This document shows positions 16,045-24,279 of a stretch of 36,185 nt of DNA, piece after piece. The stretch lies in the NCBI GenBank assembly GCA_964604565.1, contig CAZRZN010000016.1, positions 1 to 36,185 of the forward strand. Reading direction: 5' to 3'. Origin of the DNA: CAZRZN01 sp964604565. Lineage in GTDB: Bacteria; Pseudomonadota; Alphaproteobacteria; Rhodobacterales; Rhodobacteraceae. The number at the start of each line of letters is the position of its first letter. Position 1 is the first letter of the stretch. Under the pieces are notes generated by a model that did no database searches, was not told the DNA's origin, and worked only from the letters and a program-made list of their open reading frames with translations. The position numbers were made by a program, and so were the translations under genes.

Positions 16045-17037
16045 ATGATCGCCTTTCTCATAAAGCGCACCGCCAACGCAGCCTTCGTCATGCTGGCCGT
16101 TGCCTTGCTGGCCTTCATTATCTTCAGGTTCTTCGGGGATCCGGTGGAAATGATGGTGAACGAACAGGCCACGCAGGCCGAGCGGGCCGAGTTGCGAGAG
16201 CGTCTGGGCCTGAACGATGGCCTTGTGATGCAATACACCCGTTTCGTGACGAATGCGGTGCAGGGAGAATTCGGGATTTCCTATCGCAATCAGCAGGATG
16301 TCATGGTCCTGATCAAGGAACGCTTTCCCGCGACCTTTGAACTGGTGCTTGTGGCGACGGTCATTTCGCTTGTCGTTGGGATCCCCTTGGGGGTGATAAC
16401 GGCGGTGCACCGCGACTCCCGGCTTGCGAACGCCTTGCAGTTGACGTCCATCGTCGGTGTGTCCCTGCCCAGTTTCGTGGTCGGCATCCTGCTGATCCTT
16501 GCCTTTTCCGTGACGCTTGGGTGGCTGCCGGCCTTCGGACGGGGGGAAACCGTCGATATCGGCTGGTGGTCCACGGGTTTGTTGACGCCCTCAGGCCGGG
16601 CGGCGCTGGTTCTTCCGGCGATTTCGCTGTCGACGTTTCAGATCACGCTCGTGATGCGCCTTGTCAGGGCGGAGATGCTGGAAACGCTGCGCACCGACTA
16701 CGTGAAATTCGCCCGCGCGCGCGGTGTGCCTATCAAACGGGTGCAGTGGCGGCATGCGCTGCGCAATTGCCTGATGCCGGTCATCACCTTGACCGGAATG
16801 CAGATCGGCAACCTGATCGCCTTCGCTCTCGTGACGGAGACGGTATTTCAATGGCCCGGCATGGGGCTGCTGTTCATTCAGGCCGTGACCTTCGTCGATA
16901 TCCCGGTGATGGCCGCATATCTCATTCTGGTCTCCTTCATCTTCGTCGTTCTGAACACGTTCGTCGACATCACCTACGCCTGGGTCGATCCAAGGCTGCG
17001 GGACGACACGGCGGCATCGGGCGGGTCGAATGGCTGA
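16045..17037 (+). CDS. ABC transporter permease, DppB/OppB-like
   Basis: 330 aa, a typical BPD_transp_1 permease of the peptide/opine class. It has an N-terminal membrane helix (LAFIIFRFFGDPVEMM), the DppB-specific periplasmic segment, and five further hydrophobic segments. The cytoplasmic EAA loop (about 220-240) reads FARARGVPIKRVQWRHALRN, with an LMPVIT continuation, and contacts the ATPases. CGGAGACC lies before the ATG. It overlaps the next permease by 8 bases, showing translational coupling. It forms a heterodimer with the 17030-18019 product. Confidence 0.95.
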   Translation: MIAFLIKRTANAAFVMLAVALLAFIIFRFFGDPVEMMVNEQATQAERAELRERLGLNDGLVMQYTRFVTNAVQGEFGISYRNQQDVMVLIKERFPATFELVLVATVISLVVGIPLGVITAVHRDSRLANALQLTSIVGVSLPSFVVGILLILAFSVTLGWLPAFGRGETVDIGWWSTGLLTPSGRAALVLPAISLSTFQITLVMRLVRAEMLETLRTDYVKFARARGVPIKRVQWRHALRNCLMPVITLTGMQIGNLIAFALVTETVFQWPGMGLLFIQAVTFVDIPVMAAYLILVSFIFVVLNTFVDITYAWVDPRLRDDTAASGGSNG

Positions 17038-18019
17038 CAAGGAAAAGACGATGGAAAAGACTGCGAAATCCGACACCACGTCCCTGACCAAGGCCGCGCC
17101 GGTTCCGCCATCGCGCTGGGCGCAGCTTCGGGACAGCGATCTGTGGTATTCGTTCCGCGGGCATCCTTCGGCAATATTCGCGGTCGGGCTGCTGATGCTG
17201 GTTGCTCTTTCGGCCTTCCTTGCGCCGCTGATCACACCGCAGGATCCATATGATCTCGCCGCTCTGGTGCTGTGGAACTCAGAGATTCCGCCAATCTGGG
17301 ACGCGCAAGGCCAGTGGCCCTACCTTCTGGGCACCGATACGCAGGGACGCGATATCCTGTCGGCGATCCTTTATGGATCGCGGATCTCGCTGATCATCGG
17401 GTTCGCTTCGGTGATCGTGGCCCTGAGCGTTGGCCTGACGCTTGGCCTGATCGCAGGATATTTCGGCGGCTGGGCAGACAATGTCATCATGCGGATCGGC
17501 GATGTCCTCTTGTCGATGCCCTTCATCCTGATTGCCATACTGATCACCGCCATCGCCAACGCGTCCTTGCCGACCGGGCTGCGGGATGTGCTGGCCGCGC
17601 CCATCCTGATCTTTGCCATCGCTGTGCCATCCTGGGTGCAATATGCCCGCACGGTGCGCGCCTCTGCGATGGTGGAGGCGCGCAAGGAATATGTGCAGGC
17701 CGCCCGACTGATCCGGGTAAAGTCGTGGCGCATCATGCTGCATCACATCCTGCCCAACTGCCTGACCCCGATCATGGTGGCGGCCACGCTGAATTTCGGT
17801 CTGGCGATCCTGTCGGAGGCGACGCTGTCCTTTCTGGGGGTCGGCATGCCGCCCGATCAGCCCTCGCTCGGCACGCTAATCCGGATCGGCAACCAATATC
17901 TGTTTTCCGGACTGTGGTGGATCGTGGTCTTTCCCGCCGTTCAGCTGTGCCTGATCGTCCTGTCGGTCAACATGATCGGCGACTGGCTGCGCGATGCGCT
18001 CAACCCCAAACTTCGGTGA
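17030..18019 (+). CDS. ABC transporter permease, DppC/OppC-like
   Basis: 329 aa. It has the DppC-type N-terminal domain, including YSFRGHPSAIFAVGLLML, followed by LGTDTQGRDILSAILYGSR, which is diagnostic of this family. An EAA-loop region follows with YVQAARLIRVKSWRIMLHHI and LPN. It ends NMIGDWLRDALNPKLR. The first 30 residues are a hydrophilic tail rich in Lys and Thr, longer than usual; an internal ATG (residue 8) is a possible alternative start. It pairs with the preceding DppB-like protein. The CodA-like amidohydrolase gene begins 4 bases after its stop. Confidence 0.95.
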   Translation: MADKEKTMEKTAKSDTTSLTKAAPVPPSRWAQLRDSDLWYSFRGHPSAIFAVGLLMLVALSAFLAPLITPQDPYDLAALVLWNSEIPPIWDAQGQWPYLLGTDTQGRDILSAILYGSRISLIIGFASVIVALSVGLTLGLIAGYFGGWADNVIMRIGDVLLSMPFILIAILITAIANASLPTGLRDVLAAPILIFAIAVPSWVQYARTVRASAMVEARKEYVQAARLIRVKSWRIMLHHILPNCLTPIMVAATLNFGLAILSEATLSFLGVGMPPDQPSLGTLIRIGNQYLFSGLWWIVVFPAVQLCLIVLSVNMIGDWLRDALNPKLR

Positions 18020-18023
18020 TTAG

Positions 18024-19205
18024 ATGACTGCCAAGACACTTCGAAACGTCCGGCCCATGTCCGGACCTGCAACAGACCTGCATATCGTCGACGGGCGGTT
18101 TGCGTCGGCGGCGCCCGAGAGGGCAGAGATGATCGACTGCGGCGGGCATATCCTGATCCCGGGTCTGGTCGAGGCGCATACCCATCTGGACAAATCCCTG
18201 CTGGGTCTGCCCTGGTATCGCAACGAGGTCGGGCCAAGGCTGGTCGACATGATCAACAACGAACGCGAGGTGAAAGTCTCGCTCGGTCTGGATCCGCAGA
18301 TCCAGAGCGAACGGCAGGCGATCCTGTCGATCTCGCATGGCACGACGCAGATCCGGTCTCATGTGGATGTGGACACATTTCACGGTCTGGCCGGTGTCGA
18401 GGGGGTGATGGCCACGCGCGAAAAACTGGCGGGGCTCGTTGACATCGAAATGGTCGCCTTTCCGCAATCCGGCATGATGACCCGGCCCGGCACGGTGGAA
18501 CTGATGGACGAGGCGCTGTCACTCGGGGTCGAGGTCGTTGGCGGCATCGACCCCTGCGGCATGGAACATGACCCCAAGGGCCATCTGGACGCGATTTTCG
18601 GCCTTGCCGAAAAACACGGCAAGCCGATCGACATTCACCTGCACGAACGCGACGCGCTGGGCGGGTTTTCGATGGAAGAGATTATCGCGCGCACTGTCGC
18701 ACTTGGCATGCAGGGCAAGGTCACGATCAGCCATGCCTTTTGCCTTGGCGCGATGGACCGGGCCTATGTGAAGGATCTTCAGGACCAACTGGCGGAACAT
18801 CGCATACACATCATTACGATTGCGCCAGCATCCTCTCCGGCGCCGATGGTCAAGGAATTGAAGGCTCACGGGATCCTGACCGGGTCGGGATCGGACGGTA
18901 TCCGCGACACCTGGAAGCCCTACGGCAATGGCGACATGCTGGAACGGGCGATGTTCATCGGCCTGCGCAACAATCTGCGGCGCGATGACGACATCGAACT
19001 GGCGCTGGACATCTGCACCTTTGGCGGTGCCGCGATCATGGAGACCGACGGTTACGGGCTGGACGTCGGCTGCCGGGCCGATTGCGTTCTGGTCGAGGGC
19101 GAGACGTTGGCCGAAACGGTCGCGGTCCACGCCCCGCGCAAGCTGGTTCTCAAGGGGGGGCAGATCGTCGCGAAGGACGGCAAGGCCGTGATAGAGGCAC
19201 CATGA
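18024..19205 (+). CDS. CodA-like amidohydrolase (cytosine deaminase family)
   Basis: 393 aa, amidohydrolase superfamily, closest in motif layout to cytosine deaminase-type enzymes that remove an exocyclic amine or open a cyclic amide. The metal site is complete: H52 and H54 in AHTHLDKS, H205 in DIHLHERD (with the catalytic E208), H237 in SHAFCLG and D291 in GSGSDGIRD. The DTWKPYGNGDMLERAM segment resembles the CodA DPWYPLG block. Members include cytosine, isocytosine, creatinine and some triazine-type deaminases, so the substrate is likely a small N-heterocycle. It follows the permeases directly and overlaps the second amidohydrolase (ATGA), so import and hydrolysis are coupled. The specific substrate is not determined. 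Confidence 0.88.
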   Translation: MTAKTLRNVRPMSGPATDLHIVDGRFASAAPERAEMIDCGGHILIPGLVEAHTHLDKSLLGLPWYRNEVGPRLVDMINNEREVKVSLGLDPQIQSERQAILSISHGTTQIRSHVDVDTFHGLAGVEGVMATREKLAGLVDIEMVAFPQSGMMTRPGTVELMDEALSLGVEVVGGIDPCGMEHDPKGHLDAIFGLAEKHGKPIDIHLHERDALGGFSMEEIIARTVALGMQGKVTISHAFCLGAMDRAYVKDLQDQLAEHRIHIITIAPASSPAPMVKELKAHGILTGSGSDGIRDTWKPYGNGDMLERAMFIGLRNNLRRDDDIELALDICTFGGAAIMETDGYGLDVGCRADCVLVEGETLAETVAVHAPRKLVLKGGQIVAKDGKAVIEAP

Positions 19206-20641
19206 CGGCGCAGCGTATCCTGTTGACCGCCCGCTGGGTGATCGGGCATCGCGACGGACGGCATGTGGTGTTCGAGAATGGCGTCGTGGTGATCGAGGCG
19301 GACGCCGTCCTTCATGTCGGATCCGCGTTCGACGGTGAGGTCGCGACGCGGATCGACTACGGGCAGGCGGTGATTTCGCCGGGGTTCATCGACCTCGATG
19401 CCCTTTCGGACCTCGATACAACGATCCTTGGCTATGACAACGGACCGGCGTGGAAAAAGGGCCGTGTCTGGCCCGAAAGCTATGTCGCGCGCGGCCCCTA
19501 TGAAATGTATTCACCCGAGGAACTGGCCTTTCAGAAACGGCACGCCTTTGCGCATCTGATCCGGAACGGGATCACAACAGCGTTGCCGATCGCCTCGCTG
19601 TTTTACCGCGAATGGGGGGAAACCGTCGCGGAATTCGACGCTGCCGCCACCGCCGCAGAGGCGCTGGGACTGCGGGTCTATCTGGGGCCGGCCTACCGCA
19701 CGGGCGGGCAGGTCACGGACGAGGCTGGCAATATCCGGGCGATCCATGACGAAGCGCGCGGTCTGGCGGGGCTTGACCGGGCCGAAGCTTTCGCGAAGCG
19801 GATAGACGGCACGGCAGGTGGGTTGATCCGCGCCATGTTCGCCCCCGACCGCATAGAAACAGGCACCCCTGCGCTGTTGCAGCGCACCGCGGCCATCGCG
19901 TCGGAGATGGGGGCGCCAGTCCGTCAGCATTGTTGCCAGTCGCCAGTCGAACTCCGGCTGGTGAAGGAACAGCATGGCTGCGCGCCCATCGAATTTCTGG
20001 ACAGGATCGGCGCCCTGGGCCAAAACTGGCTGCTGCCGCATGGCACGTTCGCGACCGCGTCCGAATTTGATCTCATCGCCGACACGGAGGCGACGCTGGT
20101 GCATTGCCCGCTGGTCGCCGGACGGCACGGCAAAACCCTGGACAGCTTTGCCAAGTGTCGCGAGCGCGGCATCAACATCGGTCTGGGCACGGACACGTTC
20201 CCGGCGGACATGATCCTCAACATGCAGATCGGCATGATGACCGCCCGCATGATGGACGGAATGGAGGCGATCCGGTCAGAGGCAATGTTCGACGCGGCCA
20301 CCCTTGGCGGGGCGCAGGCGCTGAACAGGTCAGATCTGGGACGCCTTGCACCGGGGGCAAAGGCCGACATCGCCGTGATCGACCTGCGCCACACGCTGCA
20401 GACCCCGGACCCGGTGCAAACACTGATGACCGCCACCTCCGGCCGCGATGTGCGCGACGTCTGGATCGACGGGCGGCCGGTGATGCGGGACGGTGTGATC
20501 CCGGATGTCGACGAGACGGCGGATGCCGCCCGCGCGCAGGCGCAATTCGACGGTCTGATCGCCCGATACCCTGACCGCACGGCGGGCCACCCGCCGGTCG
20601 GGGACATCTTTCGCCCCAGCTATGACAGGAGACAACCGTGA
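19202..20641 (+). CDS. Atypical amidohydrolase lacking the N-terminal HxH metal motif
   Basis: 479 aa, with the fold layout of the guanine deaminase/TrzN/SsnA/AtzB-like amidohydrolases. The conserved PGF-x-x-HxH position reads PGFIDLDAL, so D66 and L68 replace the two histidines. H243 is present in VRQHCCQSP, where the usual following Glu is Q246. H280 (LPHGT), H301 (VHCPL) and D331 (GLGTD) are also present. It therefore retains only part of the classical metal site and may bind metal differently, use a mononuclear site, or have lost hydrolase activity. The start ATG overlaps the CodA-like stop and its own stop overlaps the next GTG start, so it is tightly within the operon. Long conserved-looking blocks (such as GYDNGPAWKKGRVWPESY) argue against a decaying gene. 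Substrate unknown. Confidence 0.82.
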   Translation: MTAQRILLTARWVIGHRDGRHVVFENGVVVIEADAVLHVGSAFDGEVATRIDYGQAVISPGFIDLDALSDLDTTILGYDNGPAWKKGRVWPESYVARGPYEMYSPEELAFQKRHAFAHLIRNGITTALPIASLFYREWGETVAEFDAAATAAEALGLRVYLGPAYRTGGQVTDEAGNIRAIHDEARGLAGLDRAEAFAKRIDGTAGGLIRAMFAPDRIETGTPALLQRTAAIASEMGAPVRQHCCQSPVELRLVKEQHGCAPIEFLDRIGALGQNWLLPHGTFATASEFDLIADTEATLVHCPLVAGRHGKTLDSFAKCRERGINIGLGTDTFPADMILNMQIGMMTARMMDGMEAIRSEAMFDAATLGGAQALNRSDLGRLAPGAKADIAVIDLRHTLQTPDPVQTLMTATSGRDVRDVWIDGRPVMRDGVIPDVDETADAARAQAQFDGLIARYPDRTAGHPPVGDIFRPSYDRRQP

Positions 20642-21606
20642 CTGACATCGTGCTGGACGTGCGCAACCTGCGCGTCGAATTTCCAACCCGAAAGGGTATT
20701 CTGACCGCCGTCGACGATATCTCGCTTCAGATCCGGCGGGGCGAGATACTTGGCGTGGTGGGGGAAAGCGGGGCGGGTAAGTCGATGACCGGCCTTGCGA
20801 TCCTTGGCCTGCTGGAGCCGCCCGGACGGATCGCGCAAGGCAGCATTCACTTGTCGGGCGATAGGATCGACGGGCTGGACGACGCCGCGATGGAACGTAT
20901 CCGCGGGCGCCGGATCGGCGCGATCTTTCAGGATCCGCTGACCTCGCTGAACCCACTGTTCCGCGTAGGGGATCAACTGGTGGAGACAATCCGCCTGCAT
21001 TCCGACCTTGGCCGCGATGCGGCCCGTTCGCGGGCGCTGGACCTGATGCGAGAGGTCGGTATTCCCGCCGTCGAGGAACGGATCGACAATTATCCGCACC
21101 AGTTTTCCGGCGGAATGCGGCAGCGGATCGTGATTGCCCTTGCGCTCTGCGCAGAGCCCGAATTGATCGTGGCGGATGAGCCGACAACCGCGCTGGATGT
21201 GTCCATTCAGGCGCAGATCACGGCGCTGCTGAAACGCCTTTGCCGGGAGCGGGGAACGGCTGTGATGCTGGTGACCCATGACATGGGTGTCATCGCCGAA
21301 ACCGTCGACCGTGTGGCGGTGATGTATGCGGGACGTCTGGCCGAGGTCGGCCCGGTGGAGGACATCGTGCGCCGCCCGCAGCACCCCTATACGGTCGGGT
21401 TGATGGGATCGATCCCCAGCCTGCGCAAGGAGGTCGAGGAATTGCAGATGATCCCGGGGTCGATGCCGCGTCTGGATGCCATTCCTTCGGGCTGCGCCTT
21501 CAATCCGCGCTGCGACCGGGCCGGGCCAAGATGCCGCCGGGAAGTGCCGCGCATCGACGGGGCCGGCGCCGCCTGCTGGCTTGCACTGGAAGGAGAAACC
21601 GCATGA
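20638..21606 (+). CDS. ABC transporter ATPase, DppD/OppD-like
   Basis: 322 aa. Walker A is GESGAGKSM (42-50), the Q-loop is IFQDP (97-101), the signature FSGGMRQR (156-163) and Walker B IVADEPTTALD. A C-terminal oligo_HPY extension contains SGCAFNPRCDRAGPRCRREVP and AACW. Its four cysteines match the cysteine motif of DppD/OppD proteins that can hold an Fe-S cluster. It starts with GTG, overlapping the amidohydrolase stop by 4 bases, and overlaps the next ATPase by 4 bases. It drives the binding-protein/permease set at 14387-18019. Confidence 0.95.
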   Translation: MTDIVLDVRNLRVEFPTRKGILTAVDDISLQIRRGEILGVVGESGAGKSMTGLAILGLLEPPGRIAQGSIHLSGDRIDGLDDAAMERIRGRRIGAIFQDPLTSLNPLFRVGDQLVETIRLHSDLGRDAARSRALDLMREVGIPAVEERIDNYPHQFSGGMRQRIVIALALCAEPELIVADEPTTALDVSIQAQITALLKRLCRERGTAVMLVTHDMGVIAETVDRVAVMYAGRLAEVGPVEDIVRRPQHPYTVGLMGSIPSLRKEVEELQMIPGSMPRLDAIPSGCAFNPRCDRAGPRCRREVPRIDGAGAACWLALEGETA

Positions 21607-22586
21607 CCATCCGGCCCGATGCAATTCTCGAAGTGGATGCGCTGGAACGCAGGTTCGATGTGTCGGCGCCCTGGCTGAATCGGATGATCGAACGCAAGCC
21701 GCGACAGACGCTATACGCGGTGGATGGTGTCGATTTCCTGATCCGGCGCGGACAGACCCTCGCGCTGGTCGGAGAATCCGGATGCGGCAAGAGCACGATC
21801 GCCAAGCTGGTGACCGGGCTGCACCCCCCCTCGGGTGGCAGTATCCGCTTTCACGGCGACCGGGATCGCCTGCAAATGATTTTTCAGGACCCCTTCGCCA
21901 GCCTCAATCCCCGCTGGCGCGTGGCGCGCATCGTCGCCGAGCCGTTGCGGACCCTGCGTCCAGAAACGCCGGATGCTGAGGTCACCGCCCGCGTGGAGGA
22001 GCTGCTGCGCACGGTCGGTCTGTCCCCGTCGGACGGTCTGAAATTCCCGCATGAGTTCTCAGGCGGGCAGCGGCAGCGTATTTCCATCGCACGCGCCCTT
22101 GCCGGAGAGCCGGAGTTTCTGGTCTGTGACGAACCGACCTCTGCGCTGGATGTGTCGGTGCAGGCGCAGGTCCTCAACCTGATGAAAAAGCTCCAGAAAG
22201 AGATGGGGCTGACCTATCTTTTCATCTCGCACGATCTCAGCGTGGTGCGGCACATGGCGGATGTCATAGCAGTGATGTATTTGGGCCGCATCGTGGAAAT
22301 CCAGCCTGCGCATGATCTGTTCACAAACCCGCTGCACCCCTACACGCGCCTGCTGCTGGACACGATCCCCGATCTGGACGCGCCCAAGCGGGATCGCAGC
22401 CCGATGGGCGGCGAGGTGCCATCGCCGGTTGCGCCACCGCCAGGGTGCAGTTTTCACCCGCGCTGTCCGTTGGCCTTCGACCGCTGCAAGCGCGAGCGAC
22501 CTGAACGCCGCGCCGATGTGTTTGACAGGCGCGTGGCCTGTTTCGCCGCAGAAACCGACAATTACGGAGCCGTTGAAGATGTATGA
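21603..22586 (+). CDS. ABC transporter ATPase, DppF/OppF-like
   Basis: 327 aa. Walker A is GESGCGKST (57-65), the Q-loop IFQDPFASLNPRW, the signature FSGGQRQR (152-159) and Walker B LVCDEPTSALDVSVQ. The H-loop is FISHDLSVVRHM. The C-terminal HPRC oligo_HPY extension is at CSFHPRCPLAFDRCKRERP. It complements the DppD-like ATPase, giving the usual heterodimeric ATPase of peptide-class importers. The deaminase gene begins 8 bases inside its end. Confidence 0.95.
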   Translation: MTIRPDAILEVDALERRFDVSAPWLNRMIERKPRQTLYAVDGVDFLIRRGQTLALVGESGCGKSTIAKLVTGLHPPSGGSIRFHGDRDRLQMIFQDPFASLNPRWRVARIVAEPLRTLRPETPDAEVTARVEELLRTVGLSPSDGLKFPHEFSGGQRQRISIARALAGEPEFLVCDEPTSALDVSVQAQVLNLMKKLQKEMGLTYLFISHDLSVVRHMADVIAVMYLGRIVEIQPAHDLFTNPLHPYTRLLLDTIPDLDAPKRDRSPMGGEVPSPVAPPPGCSFHPRCPLAFDRCKRERPERRADVFDRRVACFAAETDNYGAVEDV

Positions 22587-23076
22587 CGAAACCTTTCTGC
22601 GCCGCGCGATCGCGCTGTCTGCCGAGGCGCTTGAAACACCGGGGCTGGAACCTTTCGGGGCAGTGATCGTGAAGGACGGCCAGATTGTGGGCGAGGGGAT
22701 AAATCGGTCCGTCATGAACCACGATCCCACCTCGCACGGGGAAACCGAGGCGATCCGCGATGCCTGCCGCAATCTGGGCACCGTGGACCTGCGGGGATGC
22801 GATCTGTATTCCAGTTGCGAGCCCTGTGCGCTTTGTGTCGCGGCCATGGCAATCGCCGGGATCGGAGCGCTATACTACGCGGCGGACATGGGGCAGGCGG
22901 GGGAGGCGATCGGTGATCTGCCGGAGGCCGCGCGCTTTCCCATCGACGTGGATCATCTGCGCCATGAATGCGCACATCCCGTGGGCGACCGGCGGATGCA
23001 TGCGGAACAGCATCTGAGCGCCGAGGCCAGCGCAATCCTGAAGGACTGGGCCGCGCTGGCAGCGGCGCGGGTCTGA
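22579..23076 (+). CDS. CMP/dCMP-deaminase-fold nucleoside/nucleobase deaminase
   Basis: 165 aa, zinc-dependent cytidine-deaminase-like fold as in guanine deaminase (GuaD/GuD) and tRNA/CMP deaminases. The zinc ligands and catalytic glutamate are visible: H53-G54-E55 in TSHGETEAI, and C83 and C86 in SCEPCALCVAAM. The residue between His and Glu is Gly instead of the usual Ala. It starts 8 bases before the end of the DppF-like gene and is the last gene of the operon. It should remove an amino group from a heterocyclic substrate, complementing the two amidohydrolases. Guanine deaminase is one candidate role; the substrate cannot be assigned from these motifs alone. Confidence 0.9.
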   Translation: MYDETFLRRAIALSAEALETPGLEPFGAVIVKDGQIVGEGINRSVMNHDPTSHGETEAIRDACRNLGTVDLRGCDLYSSCEPCALCVAAMAIAGIGALYYAADMGQAGEAIGDLPEAARFPIDVDHLRHECAHPVGDRRMHAEQHLSAEASAILKDWAALAAARV

Positions 23077-23116
23077 CGCGGCAGGCGGGAACCTGCGCCA
23101 CGCCAACGGATCGCAC

Positions 23117-23142
23117 GCGCGACGGCATCATGTCCGTCGCGC
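23117..23142. terminator. Hairpin between convergent deaminase and LysR genes
   Basis: A perfect 9-bp stem (GCGCGACGG at 23117-23125 with CCGTCGCGC at 23134-23142) and an 8-base loop lie between the 3' ends of the two converging transcripts. It has no T-tract on either side. It could act in both directions. Confidence 0.45.
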
Positions 23143-23245
23143 CGGGTGTGTCCGGCTTGGTCACGGGGCCTTGGATGACACACCATAACCGCCGGGTTGA
23201 CCGCCCAAAGGGGGCCGTCGCGGGCAACGGCCGACATGGACCGCC

Positions 23246-24139
23246 CTAGAGATCCGCCAGCGCCGTCATGAGCTGATTTGCGAACCGCGCAGACGCAACC
23301 GGGAGGATGCGCCCTTTCATCTGACCTAGAAGCAGTTGCCCGGCAGGAACGTCCTTCTCGTCGAGAGGACGGTGGGTGATGGCCCCCTGAAGGTTTTCGT
23401 TCAACCCGATGGGAATTTGAAATCCCACCGCGCTTTCATGCGTGACATAATGCCGGATCATCTCGAAGGACTCCGTTTCCACTGCGGGTGACAGGGATGT
23501 TCCCTTGCGTTTTGCCGCCAGTTCAAGAAGGTGGCGGACGCCGTAGGGGGCTGACGGCAGAACCAGCCTGTGCCTGAGGCAATCCCGCAGGCGCAGGCTT
23601 TCCTTGTCGGCCAGCGGACTGTCCTTGCGAAACACCGCATGGACAGATTGGCTGAGCGCATGCAGGACATCGAAATCCACAAGGTGGACAGGCTCGAATA
23701 CCAGCGCGAGATCGCTGCTGAAGGTTGCCAGATCCCGCTCCGCCTGTGCGCGGTCGCGCACGTTGACGGAAAAGGTCACCCCGGGATGGGACGCGCGATA
23801 AACCGCGATCTGCTTTGGCAGGAAATAGGGCAGCAAGGCCTGTGAACAGGCGATCGACACATGCCCGCGCCGTTCGCCCGACAGATCGGCCACCTGCGAC
23901 TGGACCCGCGCCAGGTCGGTCCGTTGCGCAAGGATATGCTGCATCAGCAGTTCGCCTGCGGGGTTCAGACGCATTCCGCGCGGCAGCCGTTCGAAGATGG
24001 CAGAGCCGAATTCGCTCTCGAAACTCTGGATGCGCCGGTTCAGCGCGGAGGCGGTCAGGTTCATGTCCTCTGCCGCCTTGCGGATGGACCCGGCCCGCAT
24101 CACCGCTTCGATCATCTCGAAAGTCTTCAAGTGTCTCAA
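23246..24139 (-). CDS. LysR-type transcriptional regulator
   Basis: 297 aa from a TTG at 24139, the usual LysR size. The N-terminal winged helix is clear: LKTFEMIEAVMRAGSIRKAA, then EDMNLTASALNRRIQSFE, an IFERLPRGMRLNPAG wing and a LysR substrate domain starting at RGHVSIACSQALLPYFLP. An in-frame ATG at 24220 with AAAGGG upstream would add 27 residues that run through AT-rich DNA, including a candidate LysR box, so I prefer TTG with AAGG 9 bases before it. The start remains uncertain. It is divergent from the second ABC operon (24280) and probably controls it. The effector domain gives no ligand hint. Confidence 0.9.
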   Translation of the reverse strand: MRHLKTFEMIEAVMRAGSIRKAAEDMNLTASALNRRIQSFESEFGSAIFERLPRGMRLNPAGELLMQHILAQRTDLARVQSQVADLSGERRGHVSIACSQALLPYFLPKQIAVYRASHPGVTFSVNVRDRAQAERDLATFSSDLALVFEPVHLVDFDVLHALSQSVHAVFRKDSPLADKESLRLRDCLRHRLVLPSAPYGVRHLLELAAKRKGTSLSPAVETESFEMIRHYVTHESAVGFQIPIGLNENLQGAITHRPLDEKDVPAGQLLLGQMKGRILPVASARFANQLMTALADL

Positions 24140-24235
24140 ATAAATGATCCTTTTTATCTGCGTTGCTTTATATGCATCACTATTGTGATTTAATAGCAAT
24201 AGAAGTTTACGCGATTTCATCGCACCCTTTCTGCA
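24140..24235. promoter_or_regulatory. AT-rich divergent promoter with candidate LysR box
   Basis: This short stretch is sharply AT-rich against the surrounding GC-rich DNA. It contains an inverted repeat ATCAC-TATT-GTGAT (24176-24189), of the size and symmetry of LysR boxes, and a TAATAG that could serve as a -10 element for the 24280 gene. It lies between the LysR and binding-protein genes. Confidence 0.45.
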
Positions 24236-24279
24236 AATGCCGAATCCGACCGGCCGAAACAGCAGCGAGAGGGCTTTCC

